Source: Apostichopus japonicus
Taxonomy: Eukaryota; Echinodermata; Holothuroidea; Aspidochirotida; Stichopodidae
DNA: 64,000 nucleotides
Direction of reading: 5' to 3'
Assembly: GCF_037975245.1 (NCBI RefSeq)
Contig: NC_092576.1
Coordinates: 37,842,111 to 37,906,110 of the forward strand
Of this stretch, positions 12,751 through 25,285 are shown one piece after another; position 1 is the first letter of the stretch, and every line of letters begins with the position of its first letter. A program made the translations under genes and the position numbers. The notes beneath the pieces were generated by a model. That model had not been told where the DNA came from, made no database searches, and was given only the letters and a program-made list of their open reading frames with translations.

Positions 12751-14295
12751 GGTTCTTACGTTCTGGATATGTTATGAATAAGAAACAACATACAAATCTG
12801 AAAATAACTTGGCCATGTCTTTATTCTTTTTAACAACTTCGTTAACAAACAACGTCAATTATTTCTACTTATAGAAAGAGGTTGATTTGGGTTACAATAC
12901 TGATGAACAAAAGCGGAAATGGAAAAGTGGATGGAATGCGAGAGTTTTATCAAGGCAGCAAAAGTGTATACTATTTTTAGTTATATCCCTGCTATATATG
13001 TGACTCGTGACTTGTTGTGGCAATTTATGTGTAACTTTTTGCTTTCAAAATCTTTATTTTCTAACTAGAAGCATGTCTTATGCTTTAAAATCTCCACTAA
13101 AGATATCCTACAATAGGTTCAAATGTTAGAATGTGCTTAAAAGAGATCATCTCCTGCTAACTTTAACCTTTGAAATCTACATATTGCAGGAAAATGAAAA
13201 ATTCTGAAAAATGCTACTCCACCAGCCTCTCAACGAATGGTCATACATTACCAAATAATGATACTTTGATATATGTTGGTTTGTTACGAATAACTTAGTA
13301 CTATAGAATGACACAACTTTGATATTGTACAACTTAACAATAGGTAAGACTTTAAATTGCATGCACAAAACTTTGTTACATACAGCAGAAATGATAGAGA
13401 TGTGATTTGTCATGGGAATAAGAAAATGTTTGTAAAAATAATTTCCTTACTATGTTTACCTCTGCAAAATTTTATTAAATATTAATTGCATCGAATGTTC
13501 TATGTATTAAAATAAATGAAAATACTTCAAAAACTTAAGTATTTTACTGAACCACCAACATGTTTGGAAATGGACAAGTGCTTGCATAATCACGTATGAA
13601 TGCTTGATGATGTTTCTCTTGTTACTTTGAGTGGCATAAGCAGATTTGAGTTGGGGGAGATGGTGGGGGCAGGTTAAGTACCAATGCATCACTCACTCTT
13701 TATACTAGAAATAACACCATCCCTCTATTCACCTCTTTAAAATCTGAACAGCTCACACATAACAATGAGGAATTTGTGCAATTAAATTATGCAACCGGCT
13801 CACCCGAACTATTCCAGTGCAATTTGACCTGTCAATATTGAACATTAGTGGACAAACTGAACTCAAACTATGATAAATTTGTTATCTCAAATAATGTGAT
13901 ATCCATTAATACCATGACGGGTAAAAGAAAGGTGATGATTACTCAGTCTTCTGGTTCAAAAAGTTCTCAAAAAGTCCCAGGTAGTATCATTCTATTTCAA
14001 GTATTAAGCATTTTAAAACATATGTCAACTGTCTGCAGAAGTCATTGGCAAGGTAGCCCCCTTTTTTCAACTCTACTAAACACCTGCTCTGGTTGCTCTG
14101 GTTGCTGCTCTCTTGGTCCTCATGCCAAAACAAAAGGCTGTGGCTGTTGAACTTTATCAAGGACAGATGGTATGTTTGTGCCAATCTATTGAAAAGATAT
14201 ATGAGAAATTACACATTTTTGTTTTCAAATTGCAACATTGTGACATACAAGGATACAACCATACATTGCCACAATTTTGAAATTTTGCAACCAGC

Positions 14296-14425
14296 TCTTC
14301 ATCATCATCACCATCATCACCAACACCACCATCATCATCATCACCAATACCACCACCATCATCATCACCACCACCACCATCTTCACTATCATCATCACCA
14401 CCACCATCACCAACACCATGCATCA
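14296..14425 (+). repeat. CAT/CAC trinucleotide array
   Basis: 130 bp of mixed CATCAC and ATCACC units. Frames reading poly-His are a consequence of the repeat. Confidence 0.9.
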
Positions 14426-15024
14426 TTATCATTGTGATTCTCAATCATTTCATAACCGTTAGGTCATTCTCTCTGAGAAACATATATGATTTTAAGAATG
14501 TGAGGCAACCTTCGTTAACTTAAAGTACTAATAATAGTAGAGTCATAAAAGAAAAAGCAGATTTGCATGACTTTGAAGCTCAGTAAAATTGCAATCAACC
14601 TAACAGGTACCCAAGGAAAGGCTAGAAAAGGACCAGCAAAACACTCATACCATACTCTTATGGCCCAATTAACGTTGATATATAATGTGTAGCCTACAAC
14701 ATGGCATTATTCACTTTTCTTAAGTCTTACAGCAACAGTAAGCTTTTGGCACTTTAGTTCGGGTTCCTGTTCGCCAAGTGATTGAGCTAGAATAGCACAT
14801 GTATTGAGTAAAACTCTTACCATGTCATCTGTTGTGTATTTTCTGAGAGAATATCTCCCACAGAACTCTTCTTATTGTCTCTGATATTAAAGGCTCTGTG
14901 ATACTCCAGTTTCCAGACACGTTACCACCGCTGAAATAACACACTCCTCTGCATCATCTGTGAAGAACAATCATTGATATCGTTTTAAGCAACAAAAGTA
15001 ACTAGATGCAAAAACTACATGAAT

Positions 15025-15117
15025 GAATGAATGGATGGATGTATTGATGGATGGATGAATGAATAAATAAATGAATAAATAAATAAATGAATAAATCAAT
15101 CCATAAATCAATCCATA

Positions 15118-15156
<39 letters not shown>

Positions 15157-15162
15157 CAATCC

Positions 15163-15201
<39 letters not shown>

Positions 15202-15203
15202 CA

Positions 15204-15250
<47 letters not shown>

Positions 15251-15251
15251 A
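15025..15251 (+). repeat. Compound tetranucleotide microsatellite
   Basis: GAAT/GGAT units pass into AATA, then CAAT, then a pure AAAT run, about 225 bp. Confidence 0.9.
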
Positions 15252-16584
15252 GGTAGGGTCGCAAACAGACTTCTTTGTCTTATTTTGGTCCTTTCTCCTC
15301 ACATATTGCAGTCGGTTTTCCAGGTTGCCTGTTGCTTCATGGCGACCTGTGCCAGCACAAAACTACACTTCCTGAAATTTAGCAAAGACAACATATGATA
15401 GCAACATTTATTGTAGTAATACCTCCATGAAAGTTCATTTATGCATTTTTTTTTTTATCTGCAGACCTCATGCAATTAAGAGCCTATTCTTATCACAAGC
15501 CATACTGTACAGCACCCACTTTTGCACACAGTATGGTATATGAACACAATTTGAAAAGATCTGTATTCGGCCAATTTTTCCTTACCTTATTTTGCATTTT
15601 AAAACATATTGCCATAAATGAAGTTTACAGAACGTTTCAATACGGATCTCAGATCTTTATGATCTATTTCCATGAACAGTATAAGAATTCAGAGAAGTTT
15701 CTGCATACCATTTAGTGTGTTATTTTGCCCCTCTTTTTGCCGTTACTAGGCAAGACCATGAGCAACTTTATGCAAAGGTGCATCAGTATAAGCATTAACA
15801 TAAAGCGGCATACCTGCTCGGTATAACCGGGTATACCTGAAATATTCGCGGAACCGCTACTTCAAGCGTCGACTGTACTATTACACAATACCATGAACCT
15901 ATGGACAGCCTACAAATTTATTTGCGATTTAATGATGACTTTACCATCTCTGTTTTTTTTTCTTTTGCAGAAACTTATTTAAATATTGATTAAAAAAAAA
16001 GTACGAAAAATCAGTGTTGTTTTCATTTCAACGCAAAAGTACAGTTCAGTACACTCCACTACTGGGCCCAGTCCAACCACAACACTACAGTAGCATATAG
16101 GCCTAGGCTATGCCTTATTTGTAAATGATCACCTTATATAGAACATACTGTACAGGGAAAGACTGATTCCCACTGTAGGCAAGTCTTACATTACCTAAAT
16201 CTAAATTACCAGGAACCCTTATTAGGCCTTGCCTGCCTTACTTATATCATTCAATTTATTTGGTTATCGAAAAATGACAATCCACTTTGTGGTAAAGTAA
16301 CAACTGGACATTAGAACCCACCATACAGTAATACTGTTTGCCTTGTAGCACCATAGAGGCTTCACAATAGTACTGCATACTGTTGTGTGTAGGCATGTAC
16401 AGTACTGTAGTATACTGTACAGTACAGTCAATCAAAAACCACCACACGCTACACACTATAGTGCACACTGTATAACGCTAGGCCAGAGTAAACCCGTGAC
16501 GGAGTGAGAATAGCTTCTTCAAATCACTAACTTTATTGCGTATGATTAACCAACAAACGAAATGGAAAGTGCCTAATAACACAC

Positions 16585-16648
16585 CTTTGAAATTCTTGAC
16601 GTACTTCTCCAATCCCCATTGAAGTAATTTTGCTTCTACGAGATCCAT
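16585..16648 (-). CDS. Candidate first exon of a SAM-domain-like protein
   Basis: The minus strand, from ATG at 16648, reads MDLVEAKLLQWGLEKYVKNF then K, and reaches a donor AAAG|GTGTGT at 16584. The L--WGLE-Y---F pattern is how many SAM domains begin, and such domains often span an intron at this point. Only 21 codons support the call. I could not find a convincing second exon at lower coordinates, so this may be a lone remnant or chance. Confidence 0.3.
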
Positions 16649-17229
16649 AAGAGCATTTCGTGAGTGCAAAGTTTGGAAAAGATGGCTCTGAATAGCGTAC
16701 GTTCGAGCGCTGCAAGCACAATCAAAGCTTATGTCACATGATGTACATCAGCCAATAGCATCAAGCGCTACGTTCTGATCAGGAACGGTACAAAGGAATG
16801 ATACCATGCCTAATGAAATTGAATCGGGAATGGTTGAATTTTATCCGGGAATGGATTAAACTTATCCTGAAAAGGATGAAACTATTTTTATCAGGAATCC
16901 TGGTCACAAAGTGACCCGGAAAAATTAAGGTTATAACCACTGGATACAGTTGCGGTGCCTGTAGTGAACATGCTCTGCTCTAACATTTCAAATATTTGAT
17001 TAAACCAAGTTCTCTATTGCGTAACATTGAAATCGAAACACTACTTTTTATTGGATGTTTCGTGATTAGGTTAATAATAATAATGTCAATTCACATGGCA
17101 GACTTTCTGCATATTTTTCTTCAAAATATGAGGTCTTATATAACTCTTAGAAAGATCAGCAGAATCCGACGTTTTCTCGACACTGACACCACCGGAAGGT
17201 TAGTTCATGTTGGTTTTTCAGTACAAGAC

Positions 17230-17670
17230 TAGACACCTGAAACTTGCTCCTATACGGCATTCCGGACAAAGACTAATCCCAGTTCCAACGGTTTCGAAAT
17301 ACTGCTACTTGTCTCATCTCTTGTGTTCCTCGTTCTCATCATATATCACATATTTTCAGACTTTGACATTGGCTTCCTCTTATTATGCGCATCAATTTCA
17401 AGATTCTTCTGATAACATTTAAAGGTTTACACGGACACTCTCCTACCTGTCAGAACTGTTTCATCCTTACACACCGACCAGGACGCTTAGGTCATCCAGC
17501 CAGTCTTTTCTCGCCGTCCCACGGGATATTTCCTTAAAGTCATTTAGTCAACGATTCTTACGCCTCTGCTTTTCCCTGGACTGCCCTCCCGGCTGACATT
17601 CGCCCTAAACGACTGTTGAACTCTTTAAAATCTATGTTAAAAACTTATTTAGGTGTAAATGCTTATGTTT
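17230..17670 (+). pseudogene. Second CR1/jockey-like RT C-terminal fragment
   Basis: Three frames together give HWLPLIMRINFKILLITFKG then LHGHSP, YLSELFHPYTPTRTLRSSSQ, and SYASAFPWTALPADIRPKRL with LKSMLKTYLG. The order and motifs match the end of CR1/jockey-like ORFs. At least two frameshifts and one stop; degraded. Confidence 0.75.
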
Positions 17671-20600
17671 GATTTTTCATTCTTTAGCGCTTAGAGGCTT
17701 TTGTATTTTGCGCTAAAAAAAATCCTATTATAATTTCTCGTGAGCATACAAAATTGAAGAACGGCACTCATGTGGATGTTTGGTCGAACCCAAGAAAGTA
17801 AGCATAGTAGTATATTAACTATATGAGTAATATCTCTGCTACATTATATATTTAAACAAAGCTCAACAAGAGTCAGTTTTGGAATAAAACATACAATCTT
17901 TCAGCTAGATGATGGTATCATGATTAATACTGAGTGACAATATTGTTAAAGGTTATTGATTATTGATTGAATCCCATAAATCAGAATGGATTTACTTGCA
18001 TCTAAATGTTCCAACCTAAACTCATTGAATTAGTTACAAAAAATAAGAAAAGATAATAGAATATTTGAAACAAACTAAATGAAATAATTTTATTGTTTAT
18101 TTGTATAAAATTAAACATTTATTTCACATTACTCTCTTAAATTTTACATTAAGGTAACAACAAAATGATTTGATCAGGTCTGATGCAATCTGACAAATTA
18201 TTGTGAAACGTATAACTTACACTCAATCTATTAATGAGAACAATATGTAATTTGACCTTTTTGAGACCTAGCTCATTCAAAGAGACGGCAGATGTATTCC
18301 CTTATGTGGCATATTGGTATGTTGTTGATTATTTAATTGTAACAGCACACAAGTATCCTTTTCAAACAGTGTTAAATGAAAACAAGTAATATACATTAAA
18401 TATAAGGGCGCCCTTCATCTGGCTCACCTATTTGGAGGGTCTGTAAAAAGATTGGAGGTACACGAATGCTACTGTTCCGTTTAGTTAGTACATTACGAGT
18501 AACAAGTGGACGAGTTCAAGTAGGCCCATCCACGTTACATAAATAGTAATGAATATGGATTATATGCTAGTCACTCTAAAACACTTCATTGTAATATTTT
18601 GTTAGTACATAAATGATGACAAGTAAAAGGAAAGCCGATGGGAAATATTATCTCAATCTGGACAATCTGTTTGAGGACCATATCGACACTCTTGATAAAA
18701 GTTAGCACTTAACCAGTATCAGTATTTGATTGAATACAAATAAAACAATAAAATAAAAAGAAGATTAAATATGTACTTAAGCTAATATTACTCTGATATC
18801 AGATATTTGTACAGGTTCAGAGTGCATATAACTCTGCCTAGATTTCATAAGATATGACTACGTAAATTATCTTATATTGATCGTCACGTCGTCAGAATAA
18901 CCAGCCACAACCGACATTCGAATAAGAGGTTGGGGTTGTATTGGCAAACTTGCTATCGCTATTATCAATACGATTGAACACTACAAAACTTTCGTAACTT
19001 TAAGACGAATTATGATCACACGTACGTATAAAAAAAAAAAAAAACAAGTAACTCTGATATAATGCGTTAGATCGCCGTAAATATGTTTCCATAAATTATT
19101 GTAAGGACCACCCAATTTATGTTCTTATTTCTTTTAATTCTCATATTCTATTCTTTATTACATACATTTCTATTCCGTGTCAATATAAAGGGAAAAGATT
19201 CTCATATCATCCAGCTGTACAATAACAATTGTAAAGTTTTAACATTGCTCATCAATAGCTGTAAGAATCCTTTTAAAGGTTGTGTTGTGTAAATGAATAC
19301 AATATGGTTATGGAAGAAACTTGGAAATGTACCGACTAAATTATAGCTAAAGGCATTCGCCCTTAATGAACGGTAAACAAAGGTCTTTATAAAATAGGGG
19401 TTGTCAAAGGGTTCGTTGAGATCAACACCCATTGTAGTAACGTCTCAATGGGAATCCTACATAAAGAACATTAACAAATGGTGCTTTCTGAGGCATGTTA
19501 AGACAATGAACTATGTGTATGATAAGGTTTTAAAGCAAGTTTATGGTACTAAATATTCTTGAGTATGTGTGTGATGTTGAGAACATTGGGGGAGGTGAGT
19601 GTAATTACCAAACTACTTCCCTCGGCTGACGACTCAGGTGTGGTCCATATACCAGTGTATACCATTTGTTTATTGTGAAACAAACACTTTTTCACCACCT
19701 CTCTGTGCAAAAGAAAAACTAATACAACTATGAATATATCACAGTGAAATTGTGAACCAGGACAATAAAATATGCAGAATGACGAGACTACAGGTACTGT
19801 ATTTAATAGTTTAACATAGCTCGTGTACAATCAGGGTCATCACATCACCGGAAAAACCACCATTGATCACAGTCAACCCAGTAATGGATAATCTCTATAT
19901 GTTTGTCACTATAGCATACTCATATTGACAGAAAGCTTAAATGTATTCTGCAACTTCTGCCTCCCCCCCCCCCTCCCGACCGAACAGTGGCTATTTTGGG
20001 TCAGCAACACTGTTAATTGAGCAACAACTAATATCACAGCAAGTCATTCTATGCCATGGAACACAATATTGTCACATTGTGAGATAAAACTTCAAATGTG
20101 TTTGTTTTATATATTAAGCCGCCGTAACATAACGGTAACATCATGCAGCTTTGCAATAACTCCATTGTATATAAATTTGTATGCATTAGTATTCGCCATA
20201 TTGAAACAAATATTTCACATTTTACATTAACAAGACCATATCACATATCTGGTGTATAGGCTGACGAAAAGAATAACAAGAGCATCAATGATGCAGTATC
20301 TCAATACTGGAAGTTTTAATTTGGATTCCTAATTTCAAATCTTTGCTCTGTCTCTACAATTATCAATATCAATCATGGTACAACAAATATATAACTTGCA
20401 TTTTTGCTACTTTGCCACAAATAGTCTCTGCAGGTTACACTTTATCCTGCTAGTCTTGCCTTTAGCGCTCATTGCCTGTTAGTCGAAAGAACGACGTTGC
20501 AAGGTTTAGTAATGTCATAGAATATTTAAGAACTTGTTTTTTATGTGGTATCCTTCATCTTAGGTCAGTCTCTGTTGGACTTTTTGGTCATATAGTTTGA

Positions 20601-23600
20601 CGTCAATGACAACAGCCAAATTAGAAGAGGCGAACAACTCGACCATATTCTTGATGCCTGCCTTGAGAGCTAGGCCTATTGACCTACTGTATGTTACTGT
20701 AGACTGTAGTGGTGACTACCATCAAAACTGTGTCCACTTCTAGATATCAAAACAACCCACGTTTTTCCATCTCAATTTTTCGGACATGAAGATTTCATGG
20801 ATTTATGACTTGGAAAAAATAATGTAGAAGAAGATTACAAGTTTTTATATGCAAGTGATGGGTGGCCTCCTCTTCCCCTAATAGCCACCTCAGTTCCTCT
20901 CCATTTTGTTATTTTATTTTAATTCTTTGTACATTTGATGTCAAACATTACAGGTTCAAAAGAAAGCTAAACATACTTCTTATAACCTTATACATCTTAT
21001 ATCCTTATAAATAAAACATAACCTTATACAATTTGTATAGTCTTATCAAAGTTGTGCTATGGCCGGCTCCTCTTTTATACGTACCTATCAAACAAACTTA
21101 CCCTGGTCCTTCCTAGGAAAAGCTGTCTGAACACCAGTACAATGCTAATGTGGCTATCACTGAAAGCCTAATAGGCCTAGGCCTATATATATATTTTTTT
21201 TAAATGCACTAGGCCTACAGTAAGTAGCCTTCAGAAATACAAGAATGTGTATACGTAATTATACAAAATACATGAAGGGCAATCAAACAAACTTATCATG
21301 GCCCTTGCTCTGAAAAGCTACCTGAACACCAGTACTATCCTTAAATGGATGTTACAAAAACGAAGGCCTAATATAAATTAAATGCACTACGTAGGATTCA
21401 GCAGTACAGAATGTAATTAGCATGCAATACACTAACACCTCGCGTACCTAACTACCGAACAGAAAATTGTTCGCGAGGGTAGCCATTTTCGTATATCTAA
21501 CATGTAGCTGTTATGAGTCATAGCCAATCTGCTACAAAACAGACTTGGGGGCGGGGCTTAATCATCAGAAACGGACCCTTTTACTAAAAGTAGGGGCGGC
21601 AGCTCAGTGTTGTTTTAAGAAAGAAAAATCATTTAAACATCAAATAAAGCAAATAAAAGCCATTAAATGTCATATACAGTTAGTAAAATTCTTATTAATA
21701 CCTACCTGTAAACAACAAATGAAAGTTTAAAATTTTAATAAAATATATAATATATAGGACCCTATCTTAGACGATACCACTGTTGAAAGACAGTTCTATT
21801 CTATTCTCTTTCATAAAACATAAGTTTTGGAGCGTGTGCAAAACAGGTCTGCCAAAGTGTGTTTTCAGTCCAAATTGGCCCGATTTGGACATAAATCGGT
21901 GAAAAAGTCACAGAATGAGATACAATTCTGGAATAAAAAATAGTAACTTTTGTTGGTCTATATGGTATATTCTTGCTCTGGAAATTCCAGAGAAAAAGAA
22001 CTTTGTTTGAAGACGCTGAAAAATTTTTAAGAGAAGAGAAAGTCCTACTTACTGTTACAATATCTCTATACATGTAATGTATTGAGATAAAAACTATTCA
22101 TTAATTACGTAGCAAATAATGTGGTGATACACTATTTTAGTCTATAACGTGAGTATGTGTGTATTGTGGGTTTCAATCATTTACTGTCTAAATGTCAATT
22201 TTAACGAACTTTAGAATAACGGTAGAGATACTTGCTTTCTATGCGTAATAAAGCAGAAGCAAAAATATACAAAATACACAAAATGTAATTCAATAGGTTA
22301 ATTTCTGTTTAATCTATTTAATGATCGATAAGTACAATCATCATATTTACAAAAAGTTAACTCTTATTCATTTATAATTCCTGGAATTTAATTTGTTTTC
22401 AATTTGCAAAAATGAAGTTCCATTTTTGTTTTACTACTTAGAGGCTAAAGTAAGGTTGTATAATGTCGGGGTATATACTGCATGTTTCAATTTCTTGACA
22501 GGAAAACCAATATAAAATCAAATCAAATCTTCATCAAAGGAATCAATATTATTTATATATTTATTTATTATACTTACAAAGCAACAACGTAAAGCTAAAA
22601 AGACAAATTTATTCTGAGATATTTTACCAAATGGATCATGTTGCACCATGTCTTTATATCAAAATGTAACGTCTTCTTACCTTTATAATTAAAGAAAATC
22701 ATTTCAAATTGTATGATTATGTAGCACTGTGGTTTATCGTTATAACTAGAAGATCTAAGAAATAATGGGATTTAAATTCCCGGTTTACATTTCTAATTCT
22801 CTTCAGGAAGACACTATGCAAAAAATGCAAAACTTAAGAAGCTAAGACGGGCAATGATAAGAAAATTAATACAGATACGTAAATATCCAAAAGCATATTT
22901 GAGGCTTTATTACGAACACATGCATGGTTTGTTTTATAGCTCAGTTATTACCATGAACAAGTGTTTATTGATTAAATAAGTTTTTTTTTTAATGTTATTT
23001 ACACGAAAATTTTGTGTGATTCCAATGACATATGTCAAAACATTTACCACATTGAATATGATAAAACATATTAAATAATATCATCTCTCATGGGGATGTT
23101 ATTTGATATCACTAAGGTATGATCACGTTACCTAATTCTTGCAATCATCTTCACCATGTATTTAGATTTATTTCGTTTCACAAGCTCCGTTTCATATTAT
23201 CCTTTTAATTCAGAAAACCTTAAATTCAGGAATCCTTAGGCAGTTATTGTAGTAAAACAGTCCTCGGTATATATGATGTTTTACAAACATCAAACGCGAC
23301 TTTAGGAAGAATTATATCATTGATATGTATCGTTTTTAGAAACAGAAAAAGAAAATATTATTCCGATGTATCTTTTTAAACATATTCCCGTTTTTCGGAA
23401 AGTTCGCAATTAAAATATGTTTGAAATGTTCTTTTGATCATAATTCGATGATGACGCCAACCTTCCTTTTAAAATAATGTTCATTTGGTAATCCAGGTTT
23501 ATAAGGACTGATTTGTTACTTACCCAAATCAATTTTATATACTGATTTAACAGAAAAATAAAGTTTCATTTTGAACTAGCCTATGTGCCTTTGTAATTTT

Positions 23601-24389
23601 ATAACGAACGTGTTATTTGATTCTATACAAGATTTATGCTATTTAAATGTGTGGTACTTCTAGTGACAGCAGAATGAATGGTGTGTCTGCTAGTTTAGTA
23701 GTCCAGTCGCTTTAGACATGAGACTCGAATTTCTTCCATTTTAAAAATGAGACTGAGTTTGCGTCAAATATGACAGTAGTTTACCAACATCAATTGGGCT
23801 GGCAGCCTTTGGCTTTAAATGTCTAGGACTACAATATGTATCAAGTAGCATGCGATCAGTACCTGGACTGGCAATAATATCACGATGACGTAATCAGAGA
23901 AAGGTAAACTTAACTTACCATAAAAAAGCAAACAAAATGTGAATTAATAGTAACACGTACAATATATATTGAGCTTCAGGGAGAATTGAGCTCATTTCAT
24001 AACTACGGTATTATGCGGATCAACAGTCCAACCAAATAGGTGGGTATGTATTTTTTTTTTTCAAATAACGAAGTACAAGTTTAACAAACGAGTAGAAACA
24101 GCGACAAAGGGTTGCAATGCCCCACCTTCTTCACTCTAATAAATGGTGACAGGAGTGTTTTTGGTCACTCACATTCAACTTATAGAATCATGTAATCAAA
24201 CTTAATCTTTCAAACGCATGACTTATATTACAGAAAGTAATGTCAAGCATTTTAATTTGTTCTCCTTGCAATTAATTTAGTTGAAGACAGGTGCCTGGCA
24301 TCATACCGATTAGTATAACACGTAATCATCATTCTTTAATTGTGCTGGAAATGTTTCTTGTGATTCTTCAGTCATTACAAACAGCTTCC
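17671..24389. other. Gene-poor spacer
   Basis: No coding exon, RNA gene or element was recognised apart from the small tandem duplication at 21080-21400 and simple A/T and C runs. Open frames here are short and have no family resemblance. Confidence 0.5.
21080..21400 (+). repeat. Imperfect tandem duplication, about 196-bp unit
   Basis: CAAACAAACTTACCCTGG...GCTGTCTGAACACCAGTAC near 21089 recurs as CAAACAAACTTATCATGG...GCTACCTGAACACCAGTAC near 21286, followed in both by AGGCCTA and AATGCACTA motifs. Confidence 0.65.
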
Positions 24390-24694
24390 TAGTGGCGCGC
24401 GTAAGAGGTTGTGGTGAACAGGGGGTCCATGCCCTAACCTCTACCGTCATTAAAGGGGTAATAATTAATCGTGGAAATGTTTTCATTCAGTTTGGGGGTA
24501 AATTAGACTCCCCACTTCGAGATTATCTATAAATTACCAATGACTTGCTCTAAGACTATCATATACCCTAATTATGCCCCAATGATGATGAATTCATGTC
24601 AACATTTAACTTTGAGAGTTTGCTTTTCAGGGACAAGGACCCGAACCCCTCATGCACGAGGTATGTTAAGACTGATACCTTAGGCACGCCACTG
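24390..24694. mobile_element. hAT-like MITE
   Basis: 305 bp with imperfect terminal inverted repeats: TAGTGGCGCGCGTAAGAGG at the left and CAGTGGCGTGCCTAAGG read from the right. It is flanked by 8-bp near-identical duplications, CAGCTTCC (24382-24389) and CAGCTTTC (24695-24702). An 8-bp duplication with CAGTGGCG ends is typical of hAT elements. No coding capacity. Confidence 0.6.
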
Positions 24695-24847
24695 CAGCTT
24701 TCTACAATGAAGTAAGTTGGTGGAAAAGTGAACATCATTTTCTACGACAACTGAGTTAAATATTCGAGTCAGTGTACTCTGTACTTGGTAACGTATTGTC
24801 ATCTTCTTATTATGTTTCAAGATATCTGTTTCCTCTCGAGACTATCC

Positions 24848-25285
24848 AGGTCTGCTGCCATGGTTTATTTCTGTATAGAATAAAGTAAGATCAACTAGTG
24901 AATAATGATGACAGACATATATGAACACTCCTACATCGTGTATAGTACATAAAATAGTCACCAGCACTTCCAAGTTAACATATAACACAGATTGTCATTT
25001 TAAGATCATATAAGGTATGAGTTTCTGCATTATAAGTTCTTTATTAAGGAGCCGAATGATGCATTACTGTTCTATCCTCTATCGAGGTCTGCTGCCATGG
25101 TTTATTTCTTTATAGAATAAAGTAAGATCAACTGGTGTATAATTATAAAAGACATAGTTAAGCACTCCTTTATCATTATATTACATAAAATAGCCACCAG
25201 CACTTCCAAGTTAACATATAAGACAGATTGATATTTTAAGAACATATCATAATGAGTTGTTGCTTTCCAAGTTCTTTATTACAAG
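24848..25285 (+). repeat. 237-bp tandem duplication
   Basis: AGGTCTGCTGCCATGGTTTA occurs at 24848 and 25085 and the next 190 bp match closely, including CACCAGCACTTCCAAGTTAA. The joining text GATGCATTACTGTTCTATCC reappears as GATACATTACTGTTCTGTCC near 25566, a possible third partial unit. Confidence 0.85.

Larger units (their letters stand above)
9354..16584. other. Gene-poor spacer with satellites
   Basis: Apart from the listed repeats (10184-10360, 12500-12750, 14296-14425, 15025-15251) nothing was identified. I looked on the minus strand for NACHT or module-A sequence that would pair with the broken exon at 9146-9353 and saw none. Confidence 0.45.

Noticed and set aside
12443-12833. Three overlapping frames on both strands
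   Set aside because: They are by-products of the 98-bp satellite.
14093-14444. His-rich and Asp/Gly-rich frames
   Set aside because: They come from the CAT/CAC repeat at 14296-14425.
14790-14965. A minus-strand stretch bounded by CTTCACAG and ATG|GTAAGA that looked like a second SAM exon
   Set aside because: In the phase required by the candidate exon at 16585-16648 it hits a stop after about 24 codons and shows no SAM pattern.
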